This document shows positions 42,598 through 50,346 of a stretch of DNA of 64,000 nucleotides, in pieces (within the stretch, counting starts at the first letter, position 1; every line of letters begins with the position of its first letter). Source of the stretch: Tepidiphilus sp. J10 (lineage in GTDB: Bacteria > Pseudomonadota > Gammaproteobacteria > Burkholderiales > Thiobacillaceae); NCBI GenBank assembly GCA_945897955.1, contig CAMDGQ010000011.1, positions 1 to 64,000 of the forward strand. Direction: 5' to 3'. The notes under the pieces are model-generated. The model was not told where the DNA came from. It searched no databases and saw only the letters and a list, made by a program, of their open reading frames with translations. The translations under genes were made by a program, and so were the position numbers.

Positions 42598-43026
42598 ATG
42601 CAATGGATCACCCGCGAACGTCCCAGGATCGACCGCATCGCTTGTCCCTGGCTGATCGCCCGCTTCATCGACGACGCCCCGGAGTTTCTCTATGTGCCGG
42701 GCGACGCGGTGCTGAAGGTGGCGGCGGCGACCGGCGCCACGCCGTATGACATTCCCGGTGTCGAATACGGCCATCACGGCGAGTTTTGCAGCTTCGACGC
42801 GTTCATCGCCAAGCACCATCTCACCGATCCGGCCCTGCACAAGCTGGCGCTGATCGTGCGCGGTGCGGACTGCGGCGCGCCGCATCTGGCGGCCGAAGCC
42901 GCCGGACTGCTGGCGATTTCTCATGGCCTGTCGCTGAACTTCGAAGACGACCACGAAATGCTTAAACACGGCATGGTGCTCTACGACGCGCTGTACGCCT
43001 GGTGCGCCGAAACCAAGACGTTGTAG
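42598..43026 (+). CDS. Stand-alone ChrB C-terminal domain protein
   Basis: 142 aa, ATG at 42598. The whole protein equals the chromate-resistance C-terminal domain: RPRIDRIACPWLIARFIDDA, FLYVPGD, YDIPGVEYGHHGEFCSFDAF and IVRGADCGAPHLAAEAAGLL. A Cys/His-rich centre (GHHGEFC, GADCGA) could bind a metal or chromium species. It is related to, but separate from, the C-terminal half of the first-gene ChrB, so the operon carries this domain twice. Function is unproven; proteins of this size are often annotated as ChrB-like. Confidence 0.85.
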   Translation: MQWITRERPRIDRIACPWLIARFIDDAPEFLYVPGDAVLKVAAATGATPYDIPGVEYGHHGEFCSFDAFIAKHHLTDPALHKLALIVRGADCGAPHLAAEAAGLLAISHGLSLNFEDDHEMLKHGMVLYDALYAWCAETKTL

Positions 43027-43036
43027 GAGGCCCCGC

Positions 43037-44257
43037 TTGCGGGCCACATCGATAGCCCACTACACACCGGAAGCCCGCACATTGCTGATCGGCCGGGCAT
43101 TACGAGCTTTCGTCGATGGCTATGTCGCGATTCTGTTGCCGGTCTATCTGCTGGCCTTGGGTTTCGGCGCGTGGGAGGTCGGCTTGCTCAGCACCGCCAC
43201 CTTGCTGGGGTCGGCCCTAGCGACGCTGGCGGTGGGCGCGTGGGGACATCGATTCCCTCACCGCCGTCTGTTGCTGGCGGCGGCATTGCTGATGGCTGCC
43301 ACCGGCCTGGCATTCGCCAACCTGTCTGCCTTCTGGCCATTGCTGCTGGTCGCCTTCGTCGGCACGCTCAACCCGAGTTCAGGCGATGTCAGCGTGTTTC
43401 TGCCGCTGGAACATGCACGGCTGGCGGAAGCGGCGGAAGGGGATGCGCGGACGCGTCTGTTCGCTCGTTACACCTTCGTCGGCGCACTCTGCGCCGCAGT
43501 CGGAGCGCTTGCCGCCGCTGTTCCGGACTGGCTGGTGACGCTGGAATTCGAACGGCTGACGGCGTTACGCCTGATGTTCGGTATCTACGGCATCACGGGT
43601 CTGTCGGTTTGGTGGCTGTATTTTCGTTCACTCGTGCGTCTGCCGGAACCACCGCCGCACGAGCGGCCCGGCAGGCCGGCGCCGCTGCAGGAATCGCGCG
43701 GCATCGTCATTCGTCTGGCGGCGCTGTTTTCGCTGGATGCCTTCGCCGGCGGGCTGGTGCTGAATTCGTTGCTGGCGCTCTGGCTGTTCGAGCGCTTCGG
43801 CCTGTCGGTCGCCGCCGCCGGGGCGTTCTTCTTCTGGGCCGGCCTGCTCACTGCCGCCTCGCAACTGGCCGCGCCCTGGATCGCCCGGCGCATCGGCCTG
43901 CTCAACACCATGGTGTTCACCCACATCCCTGCCAGCCTTTGTCTGATTCTGGCCGCGCTGGCGCCCAGCCTGACGCTGGCGCTCGGCCTGTTGCTGCTGC
44001 GCGCCTTCCTGTCGCAAATGGATGTACCCACGCGCGCAGCCTTTGTCATGGCCGTGGTGACACCGCCGGAACGTGCCGCCGCCGCCAGTTTCACCGCCGT
44101 GCCGCGCAGCCTGGCGGCGGCCCTGAGTCCGTCGCTGGGCGGCGCGCTGTTCGCCGCCGGTCTGCTCGCCGCGCCGCTGGTGCTGTGCGGCGTGCTGAAG
44201 ATTGCCTACGACCTGGCGCTGCTGGCCGCGTTCAAGCGGCATGGAAAAGTAAAGTAA
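43037..44257 (+). CDS. MFS transporter of the chr operon
   Basis: 406 aa starting at a TTG with AGGAGG 6 nt upstream, 10 nt after the previous stop. Twelve membrane segments with MFS features: LIGRALRAFVDGYVAILLPV, the loop GHRFPHRRLLLAAALL (A-motif-like, degenerate), and NPSSGDVSVFLPLEHARLAE between segments. The C-terminal half has RIGLLNTMVFTHIPASLCLI and FLSQMDVPTRAAFVMAVV. Substrate is unknown; MFS members are regular partners of chrB/chrA and may export chromate or a related anion. It is the last gene of the operon and is convergent with the lipoprotein gene 86 nt on. Confidence 0.87.
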   Translation: MRATSIAHYTPEARTLLIGRALRAFVDGYVAILLPVYLLALGFGAWEVGLLSTATLLGSALATLAVGAWGHRFPHRRLLLAAALLMAATGLAFANLSAFWPLLLVAFVGTLNPSSGDVSVFLPLEHARLAEAAEGDARTRLFARYTFVGALCAAVGALAAAVPDWLVTLEFERLTALRLMFGIYGITGLSVWWLYFRSLVRLPEPPPHERPGRPAPLQESRGIVIRLAALFSLDAFAGGLVLNSLLALWLFERFGLSVAAAGAFFFWAGLLTAASQLAAPWIARRIGLLNTMVFTHIPASLCLILAALAPSLTLALGLLLLRAFLSQMDVPTRAAFVMAVVTPPERAAAASFTAVPRSLAAALSPSLGGALFAAGLLAAPLVLCGVLKIAYDLALLAAFKRHGKVK

Positions 44258-44343
44258 TACGGGGGCGAGGCCTGCGGCATCGTTTTGGCGTGATTTCGGC
44301 GACTGCTTTTTACCAACCGTCAAAGCATCCCCAGTGTCGAAAC

Positions 44344-46191
44344 TCAATGCTCGCGCCAGGCCTTCTCGGCTTCCTCGACAATTTTCCTTGCCAGGACATT
44401 GCAACCTTCCGCCAGCGACTCGTTCAGGTTTCGTCGATCGCCCGCACTCCATTCACTCCACGAATGCGGCTCGGTTTGCCAGCCAACGGCCACCTGGCGC
44501 TCGCGTTGACGGTACAGGTCGATGAATCGGAATCCCGCCTCGAACCGAAGGCGAACAGGCATGTCCGCAACCGCTTGTCCTGGGATGCCTTGCGGCACCA
44601 GGCTGAGTCTGGCGATATGCCCCTCGACGACATGGCTGAACCCCTCCTCGTTCAGATGCCGGTAGCGTGATTCAGTATCGCCATGATCGCGGTCCAGGGC
44701 TATCTGAACGAGGTCGGCGCGACGTCCCTGGCTGGACCAGGCCGCCTTGCCGGCTTCTCCGGCTTCGTTTCGGGGGAGATGCCGCAGGATGCACTTCTGC
44801 AATGCCTGCCCGCCGACCAGCGAATCGAAAGCTGCCTGTACGGCGGGTACGGTATCGAAGGCCGCCGTTGCGGGAATCCGGGGCGGTTGCGGCACTGTTT
44901 TCAGCCCCCCACCCAATAGTTCGTTACCTATCCCGACGATGCCGCCGACCGCCGCCCCGACCGTGAACAACGCCGCACAAGGCGCCAATGCCTCGGGCGG
45001 GCATGGGCCGGCCGCGCATAACGCACACGGCGCCGCCAGCACGACTCCGCCTGCGACAGCGCTTTCTCCAATGCGTCCGGCGGCTCCCGAATCGGGTTTG
45101 TTGTCCAGGATTTCCACGGCTGGTGGCGTATCCAGCATGACCAGACCGATTTTTTCCGTGAACCAGTGCTTGCCGATATGTTGCTCTATCAAAGCTTCGG
45201 GCTCGGATGCCGATGACGCTCTGGTGGTCGCAAATGTGTGGTGATGAACCTGGCCGGCCGCCTCGCCGGCAATGCCGAGAACGAGCAAATCGTTGTTCCT
45301 TCCGGATATGACGCTGTCGACTTTGACCGAAACCAGGCGGTCGTGCGAAGCGGAAAAACGCTCGACATAACCCTTGCCGGTCCACTCGACATAGTGGACG
45401 CCATCTCCGGTTATCAGGAGCGTGCCGGGCTCGCGGAACATCCCCGAGAAAACGCCCACATCCTCGCGCCCATTGGCGTTCCTGTACCAGACGAAGGGGC
45501 CTTTGTAGGCCACCTTGCCATCTCCGAATCCCAGACTGCCCAGCGTGATATCCAGTTTCCCGACCGGACTGAAACCATGCAGCTTGCCGCCGCACAAGGT
45601 TCTACCGGTTTCGTTGCGCAAGGCATCGCTGGTCAGGATGACCAGATACGCCGACTGCTCCGGCGGCGTTTCGATGTCCAGTGATGCGCTCAATGCCGGC
45701 ATGAATGCATTGCTTCGGCACGCGTCATCGGACTGGAAGCGGTCGATGACCTGATTGACCTGAAAGTGCTCATCCAGGATCAGCATGACGGGATGGAAGA
45801 TCAGGCCCCTGAGTTCGGAAATCAGACGGCCCAGCCCACCCGGCACGTCCGTCCGGTAGCTGTCAACACCGAGGGTCAGCGGTCGCGGCCAAGCGGGCAG
45901 CCGGAATGCGGCGAAGCGGCTCTTGCCGGTATCAAAAAGAAACGCGGGCGATGTGTCGCCTATCTCGACCTGCCGCCTCCCCTGCTTCGGAATGGACTGA
46001 TAAGGCAAATCGGACAACGCCGCGCAGCAAACCGGCGCCTGCTCCAGCCGCGTGGTGAGCTGTTCGGGCACCTGCCACTCAAGCCTTGGCCAGGTGGTCA
46101 GATCCGGCCATTGGTATTTGACGGTGGCGCATCCCGTCACACCGATCAGCAACAGAAGTTGCAGCATCCACGAGAACGGCGTGAAGCACAT
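44344..46191 (-). CDS. Large lipoprotein of unknown function
   Basis: 615 aa from the ATG at 46191; no start in the area has a good ribosome site, so this one was chosen for the lipoprotein signal MCFTPFSWMLQLLLLIGVTGCATVKY with lipobox VTGC. The mature protein is large, with beta-type segments (LRGLIFHPVMLILDEHFQVN, GPFVWYRNANGREDVGVFSG), a Cys/Ala/Gly-rich hydrophobic stretch in the second half (GGVVLAAPCALCAAGPCPPE, FTVGAAVGGIVGIGNELLGG) and a C-terminal helical domain (LNESLAEGCNVLARKIVEEA). I do not recognise the family. It stands alone between the chr operon and the accessory patch. Confidence 0.7.
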   Translation of the reverse strand: MCFTPFSWMLQLLLLIGVTGCATVKYQWPDLTTWPRLEWQVPEQLTTRLEQAPVCCAALSDLPYQSIPKQGRRQVEIGDTSPAFLFDTGKSRFAAFRLPAWPRPLTLGVDSYRTDVPGGLGRLISELRGLIFHPVMLILDEHFQVNQVIDRFQSDDACRSNAFMPALSASLDIETPPEQSAYLVILTSDALRNETGRTLCGGKLHGFSPVGKLDITLGSLGFGDGKVAYKGPFVWYRNANGREDVGVFSGMFREPGTLLITGDGVHYVEWTGKGYVERFSASHDRLVSVKVDSVISGRNNDLLVLGIAGEAAGQVHHHTFATTRASSASEPEALIEQHIGKHWFTEKIGLVMLDTPPAVEILDNKPDSGAAGRIGESAVAGGVVLAAPCALCAAGPCPPEALAPCAALFTVGAAVGGIVGIGNELLGGGLKTVPQPPRIPATAAFDTVPAVQAAFDSLVGGQALQKCILRHLPRNEAGEAGKAAWSSQGRRADLVQIALDRDHGDTESRYRHLNEEGFSHVVEGHIARLSLVPQGIPGQAVADMPVRLRFEAGFRFIDLYRQRERQVAVGWQTEPHSWSEWSAGDRRNLNESLAEGCNVLARKIVEEAEKAWREH

Positions 46192-46385
46192 CGCATTGCA
46201 GCGATTCCCGCGTCGGTTTGACGTGCGGAGAGAGAAAGCGGAAGAGAGGTTCATCAAGCTGGATATCCATGCGGATACCTGCAAATTAGACCCGCCAGGG
46301 GATTTGTTCAGCAAAATAAAAACGGGGCCGTGGCCCAGCCCCTCTGAACGTGTGTTGAAAATCTAAGGGGCCGGTCCCCACCGTG

Positions 46386-46419
46386 AAGCCCAGTGGCTAA
46401 CCCCGCTGGGCTTTTTCTT
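46386..46419 (+). terminator. Hairpin with T-run before the CoiA-like gene
   Basis: AAGCCCAG and CTGGGCTT pair around a 12-nt loop and run into TTTTTCTTT. It resembles a plus-strand rho-independent terminator, but no plus-strand gene is visible in the 268 nt before it. The rest of that gap (46192-46385) holds only another GC-rich hairpin-like string (46321-46345). Confidence 0.7.
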
Positions 46420-46459
46420 TCGCTACCATACGCGCACTGGCTTGGGTTCGGGAGTGGGG

Positions 46460-47668
46460 ATGGCAACGGGGTTGCGGGTGCCGTTTGGGTGGAAAGACGA
46501 AAGATTGTGGGAACCGCGCCAAGTGCCGAATGGCAAGGCGTGCGGGTGCGTGTGTCCCGCGTGTCAACGCCCGCTGATTGCGCGGCAAAACCACCAAACC
46601 CCGCATTTCGCCCATGCGCCCGGCGCCGATTGTGCCCACGCGGTCGAAACCGCGATCCATCTGGCGGCGAAACAACTGATTGCCGACCGGCAAGCCCTGC
46701 GGCTCCCAGTGTTGGCGTTTACCAATCCCTATGCTCGGCGGCCATACGGGGCCGAACCCAAAGCCGAAGTCATTTATATTGAACGTACCATTCCCTTGAC
46801 CGCCGTCCGGTTGGAAGAATGGTTGGGGGATATCCGCCCGGATATCGTGGTGACCAGCGGCGGCGATACCTATCTGGTGGAAATCGCCGTGACCCATTTC
46901 GTGGACGATGCCAAACAAGCCAAGATCGATGCCCGGCAAGTCCCCACGATTGAAATTGACCTCCGAGGCTTACCCCGCCAGACCACCTTTGCCGAACTGG
47001 CAGCGGTGTTATTCGACCGGCAGCCCTATCCCGCCGCGTGGCGCTATCACCCCCAGATTGCCGAACTGACGGCAGCGGCATTACAAAAAGCGGAAATCAG
47101 TCGCGAGATTGCCGCCTTGGCGGCGCAAGCCCAAGAAGAAGCCGAACGGCAAGTTGCCGAAGCGCAGCGGGCGAAAGCCGCCGCCGAAGAAGCCGCGTTG
47201 GATGCCCGGCTGGCGAAAATTCGCAAATACCGGAAACTAGAACCCGACCAGAAATTGGCGAAGAACTGTCGCTATCTGGGGTTGACCCCGGCGCAACTGC
47301 GCCCGTTGACCACCTTCGTCCCGTGGGAAAACAAATGGTATTGCCCGCGTAACGTCTGGCAATCCGCCGTCTTGGTCTATCTGGCCCACGAACAGGCTGA
47401 ACAGACCAAACTAATCGGGCGCTATCTGCCCGCCGAAATCGACCTGAAACTCTGCCAGCATTGGGTGGAAATGCGCTTTCCCATCGCTCCCGCCAACGAC
47501 GACGATAAACATGCCGTCGCCTTCCAGAAGTACATCAAGTTCCTGCTGGGCATTGGGTTGCTCTGGCAGGGGCACGGGCTCACCTACCTCAACATTCCCC
47601 CCGCTGCGTGGGCGGGGATGCAAGTGATTAAGCCGCCACCGGGTTCGGCGCGGCAACCACCGCCTTAA
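46460..47668 (+). CDS. CoiA-like protein with zinc-binding N-terminus and candidate nuclease core
   Basis: 402 aa from the ATG at 46460 (GGAG 5 nt upstream). The N-terminal region CGCVCPACQRPLIARQNHQTPHFAHAPGADC is a Cys/His cluster like that of CoiA competence proteins. Next, the string WLGDIRPDIVVTSGGDTYLVEIAVTH then DDAKQAKI has the Asp ... Glu-x-Ala spacing of a PD-(D/E)XK-type nuclease (candidate Asp and Glu). Residues about 210-265 are a coiled coil (AQEEAERQVAEAQRAKAAAE). CoiA promotes DNA recombination in transformation of other bacteria; here the role is open. Base composition is lower in GC than neighbours, suggesting transfer. Its 3' end overlaps the convergent DUF2726 gene by 41 nt. 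Confidence 0.75.
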   Translation: MATGLRVPFGWKDERLWEPRQVPNGKACGCVCPACQRPLIARQNHQTPHFAHAPGADCAHAVETAIHLAAKQLIADRQALRLPVLAFTNPYARRPYGAEPKAEVIYIERTIPLTAVRLEEWLGDIRPDIVVTSGGDTYLVEIAVTHFVDDAKQAKIDARQVPTIEIDLRGLPRQTTFAELAAVLFDRQPYPAAWRYHPQIAELTAAALQKAEISREIAALAAQAQEEAERQVAEAQRAKAAAEEAALDARLAKIRKYRKLEPDQKLAKNCRYLGLTPAQLRPLTTFVPWENKWYCPRNVWQSAVLVYLAHEQAEQTKLIGRYLPAEIDLKLCQHWVEMRFPIAPANDDDKHAVAFQKYIKFLLGIGLLWQGHGLTYLNIPPAAWAGMQVIKPPPGSARQPPP

Positions 47669-48110
47669 CCCCGAACTTCGCCTGAATTTCGGCCGCGCTG
47701 GGCTTCTGCTTAGATTGCCACCGGATAACTTGATACCCCGCCTGTTGGAGCATCGCATCCCGTTTGGCGTCTTTGTCGTTGCTGTGGGTTTTGTCATCCA
47801 ATTCCACAACCGCGACCACCGCTAAATCCCGATTGCACACGACATAGTCCGCCATCTTCTGGGCGAAGGTGCCGCGCACTTGGTAATACTTCTTGTTGTC
47901 CCCTTTGACGTTGGGTTGGAGCAACGCGCCCAGCGCCACTTGTGGAAAGACATAGTGGTCGGGCAACGCCTGCACCAGCCGCGCAAAAAACTCCTGCTCA
48001 TTCGCCGTCATTAATGCCTTGGCTTGGTAAAGGTCGCCGCCAGTCGGGGCGGCTTGCTTCGCTTTCAGGGCGAGAAAATGGGGCCGTGTTCGAATTGACC
48101 GAGAGGACAC
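47628..48110 (-). CDS. DUF2726 family protein, possibly N-terminally truncated
   Basis: 160 aa from a GTG at 48110; ATG at 48011 is an internal alternative. The DUF2726 domain runs from LMTANEQEFFARLVQALPDH to RDAMLQQAGYQVIRWQSKQK, with the nuclease-like strand VVAVVELDDKTHSNDKDAKR (D/E-x-D pattern). Family members usually have a membrane or linker segment before the domain. Here the first about 30 residues (MSSRSIRTRPHFLALKAKQA) look like a chance reading across a junction, so the gene may have lost its 5' end next to the toxin gene. It overlaps the CoiA-like gene at their 3' ends. Confidence 0.72.
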   Translation of the reverse strand: MSSRSIRTRPHFLALKAKQAAPTGGDLYQAKALMTANEQEFFARLVQALPDHYVFPQVALGALLQPNVKGDNKKYYQVRGTFAQKMADYVVCNRDLAVVAVVELDDKTHSNDKDAKRDAMLQQAGYQVIRWQSKQKPSAAEIQAKFGVKAVVAAPNPVAA

Positions 48111-48114
48111 GAAT

Positions 48115-48414
48115 TCACGGCCTCAGCAACCTTTCCACAATGGAATCCGGGTTCTGCCGGCAATCCAGCACAGCGACTACCGTCACCAGATCGTCTTTCA
48201 GGTCGTAGTAGATGGCGAACGGAAAGCGTTTCGCCATGGCACGGTGCAATCGGCCAGTGGGCTTTGGGTGCATGCCGCCGTAGAGCAACAAAGCATCGAT
48301 ATCGGCGTATAGGCTGTCGAGAAAGTACCCACCAATCCCTCGCTGTTGGCGTTCGTAAAATTCGTGGCCTTTCAACAGGTCTTCCGACGCCGCGCGGGAA
48401 ATCCGGATTCGCAT
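48115..48414 (-). CDS. RelE/ParE family toxin
   Basis: 99 aa from the ATG at 48414, sharing one base with the antitoxin stop (TGATG). ParE-type fold: MRIRISRAASEDLLKGHEFY, ERQQRGIGGYFLDSLYADID, RAMAKRFPFAIYYDLKDDLV and VVAVLDCRQNPDSI. Relatives inhibit gyrase or cleave mRNA. Position after the small acidic antitoxin gene and the tight junction are typical of a type II toxin-antitoxin pair. Confidence 0.88.
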   Translation of the reverse strand: MRIRISRAASEDLLKGHEFYERQQRGIGGYFLDSLYADIDALLLYGGMHPKPTGRLHRAMAKRFPFAIYYDLKDDLVTVVAVLDCRQNPDSIVERLLRP

Positions 48415-48638
48415 CAGCGCGTTTCGGTTTGGGCGCGGATTTTCTTCTTGGCTTCTTCCCAAGAGATCAGGGGTTCTTCACCCGCATCAAGACGAGCGAT
48501 CCGCTCTTCCAAGACCTGCTTGTGCCAATCCGGCATGACTGGCTCGCCTGAGGGCTCTCGACAGAGGGAATCCCATAGCGACTCCATTAGTTGAAGCCTT
48601 TCCTGTATGGGAAGTTTGGTAATTTCGAGTTGGGTCAT
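48414..48638 (-). CDS. Antitoxin of the addiction-module family (TIGR02574 type)
   Basis: 74 aa from the ATG at 48638. Begins MTQLEITKLPIQERLQLMES and LWDSLCREPSGEP, the usual start of small addiction-module proteins paired with ParE/RelE toxins, and ends with EEPLISWEEAKKKIRAQ. It is rich in Glu and Lys, fits the antitoxin size and comes before its toxin. It probably binds and neutralises the toxin and represses the pair. Confidence 0.85.
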   Translation of the reverse strand: MTQLEITKLPIQERLQLMESLWDSLCREPSGEPVMPDWHKQVLEERIARLDAGEEPLISWEEAKKKIRAQTETR

Positions 48639-48700
48639 GTTCCGGGGCCTCCGAGTCACGGCTTTGCATGCTATCTCTCTACGCGACAAACCAAAAGGCG

Positions 48701-48720
48701 AACGGGGCCGCAGCCCCGTT
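48701..48720 (-). terminator. Rho-independent terminator after hdrB
   Basis: Perfect 8-bp stem AACGGGGC / GCCCCGTT with a 4-nt loop; read on the minus strand it is followed by CGCCTTTTGG. It lies 51 nt after the hdrB stop and would end the qmo-hdr transcript. Confidence 0.75.
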
Positions 48721-48771
48721 CATGCTTACAACCTGACCCCCCGCTTTCGCGAGGAGAAGACGAACCAATCC

Positions 48772-49668
48772 TTACTTCGCCGCGAACTCTTCCAGCTTTC
48801 TCGCCCGCACCACATTACCCTTGAGGCCGGCTTCCTTGGCGCTGCCGCCGTAGGCCAGGGTCATCAACTGCGAGTAATACAGCACCGGGATGTCGAACTT
48901 GGTGCCGTAGCGCTTGTTGATCTGGCCCTGGTAGACCTCGACGTTGGCCTGGCACAGCGGGCACGGCGTGACGATCATTTCGGCGCCGCCGTCATAGGCC
49001 GCTTCGATGATGTCCTTGATCTGGCCCTGCGCCTTTTCCGGCTCGGAGAAGGCCAGCGCGCCACCGCAGCAGGTGACTTTCTGGTCGTACTTGACCGCTT
49101 CGCCGCCGACCGTTTCGATCAGTTTGTCGAGATACATCGGGTTTTCGAACGACTCGCCGGCAATTCCGAACGGACGGTTGGTCTGGCAGCCGACGTAGCC
49201 AGCGAACTTCATGCCATCCAAAGGCTTCTTGACCGGCTTCTTCAACTCGTCATAGCCGAGGTCTTCAATCAGCACTTCGACCATGTGGCGCACTTCCGGG
49301 ATGACCTTGATCTGCAAGCCGGCTTCCTTCAGCGCGGTTTGCGTATCGGCCATCAGGCCGGAGTTGTGCTCCAGACGCTCCTTCGACTCGCGCGAACCCA
49401 GCCAGCAGGCGGCACAGGTGGCAACAATGTCCTGACCGGGCAGATTGGTTTCGGCCAGTGCGAAGTTGCGCGCGTTCATGGCAATGCGCGGCAGCTCGCC
49501 GGATTCGGCGTAGCTGATGGATGCACCGCAGCAGTTCCAGTCCGGAATTTCGGTCATCTTGATGTCCAGCGTCTTGCACATGGACTCGACCGAAACCAGG
49601 TAGTTGGAGGCCGAGGCGCCCTTCTGGGACGAACAGCCGGGGTAGAAAGCGTATTCCTTGCGTGCCAT
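48772..49668 (-). CDS. hdrB: HdrB-like CCG-domain subunit (qmo-associated)
   Basis: 298 aa. Two complete CCG domains, each with C ... CCG ... CxxC: the first has YPGCSSQ, DWNCCGA and TCAACW; the second has VGCQTN, TCCGGA and CPLCQ. These ligate the special [4Fe-4S] clusters known from HdrB. There is no signal peptide and no membrane helix. In sulfur oxidisers and sulfate reducers lacking QmoC, HdrB and HdrC replace it next to QmoAB. The gene starts 6 nt after hdrC and is the last of the operon. Confidence 0.92.
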   Translation of the reverse strand: MARKEYAFYPGCSSQKGASASNYLVSVESMCKTLDIKMTEIPDWNCCGASISYAESGELPRIAMNARNFALAETNLPGQDIVATCAACWLGSRESKERLEHNSGLMADTQTALKEAGLQIKVIPEVRHMVEVLIEDLGYDELKKPVKKPLDGMKFAGYVGCQTNRPFGIAGESFENPMYLDKLIETVGGEAVKYDQKVTCCGGALAFSEPEKAQGQIKDIIEAAYDGGAEMIVTPCPLCQANVEVYQGQINKRYGTKFDIPVLYYSQLMTLAYGGSAKEAGLKGNVVRARKLEEFAAK

Positions 49669-49674
49669 GTCTTG

Positions 49675-50325
49675 TTACTCCTTGCCAGTCGTGCCGGCTT
49701 TAGCGGCCTTGTTCTTGGCTTCCAGCTCTTCGGCCTTGGCCAGCATGGCGTGGATGCCTTTGACGTCCTTGCACTTGTGGGCGATGCCCACGGCTTCGAG
49801 CAGATTCAGACGACCGGCCTTGACCAGACCCAGCGCAACGCTCTGCATTTCCATGGCCTTCTTGATACCGGCGCCGATGCCGTCCTTGAAGTACAGGCTC
49901 TGGGTGAGTTGCACTTCGTTGACGCGGCCATTTTTGGTGGCGTTGGTCCAGAAGGTCTTGGACAGGTGCATGGACGGCTGATTTTTCGGCGCGCGGCCGA
50001 TGCGGTAGGCGTACTCGGCGATGCCGTGCATGACATGCGTCACCGGCACCTTGCGCGGGCAGCGCACATAGCAGTTGTAGCACGACGTACACATGTACAT
50101 GCCCTGCGCGTTCAGCACTTCCTCGCGCTTGCCGGCGCGGATCAGCATGAAGATTTCCTGCGGCGGATGATCCCAGCCGGTGTGGAAATTGGTCGGGCAG
50201 GAGCCGGAACACAGGCCGCACTGCATGCACATCTTGACCCACTCGCCCATCTCCGCCTGCTCTTCAATTTCCTTCAGGAAATTGTTTTTGTAGCGGTCGG
50301 CCATCTGTGTATTCATATCGCTCAT
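49675..50325 (-). CDS. hdrC: HdrC-like iron-sulfur subunit (qmo-associated)
   Basis: 216 aa, ATG with AGGAGA upstream. Two [4Fe-4S] motifs: KMCMQCGLCSGSCP and YMCTSCYNCYVRCP. The C-terminal third is Lys/Ala-rich (KAEELEAKNKAAKAGTTGKE). HdrC passes electrons between the flavin subunits and HdrB. There is no fused membrane domain of the kind that QmoC carries, so the quinone-reacting subunit is either missing or encoded elsewhere. It lies 21 nt after qmoB. Confidence 0.93.
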   Translation of the reverse strand: MSDMNTQMADRYKNNFLKEIEEQAEMGEWVKMCMQCGLCSGSCPTNFHTGWDHPPQEIFMLIRAGKREEVLNAQGMYMCTSCYNCYVRCPRKVPVTHVMHGIAEYAYRIGRAPKNQPSMHLSKTFWTNATKNGRVNEVQLTQSLYFKDGIGAGIKKAMEMQSVALGLVKAGRLNLLEAVGIAHKCKDVKGIHAMLAKAEELEAKNKAAKAGTTGKE

Positions 50326-50346
50326 GGTCGATCTCCTTGATGTGGC

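Noticed and set aside
46330-46419. Possible tRNA 3' end before the hairpin at 46386
   Set aside because: No cloverleaf, anticodon stem or T-loop consensus could be found.
46319-48720. Shared string aacggggccg at both sides of the accessory patch as possible attachment repeats
   Set aside because: Only about 10 bases are shared and both are parts of GC-rich hairpins; no integrase or tRNA is present.
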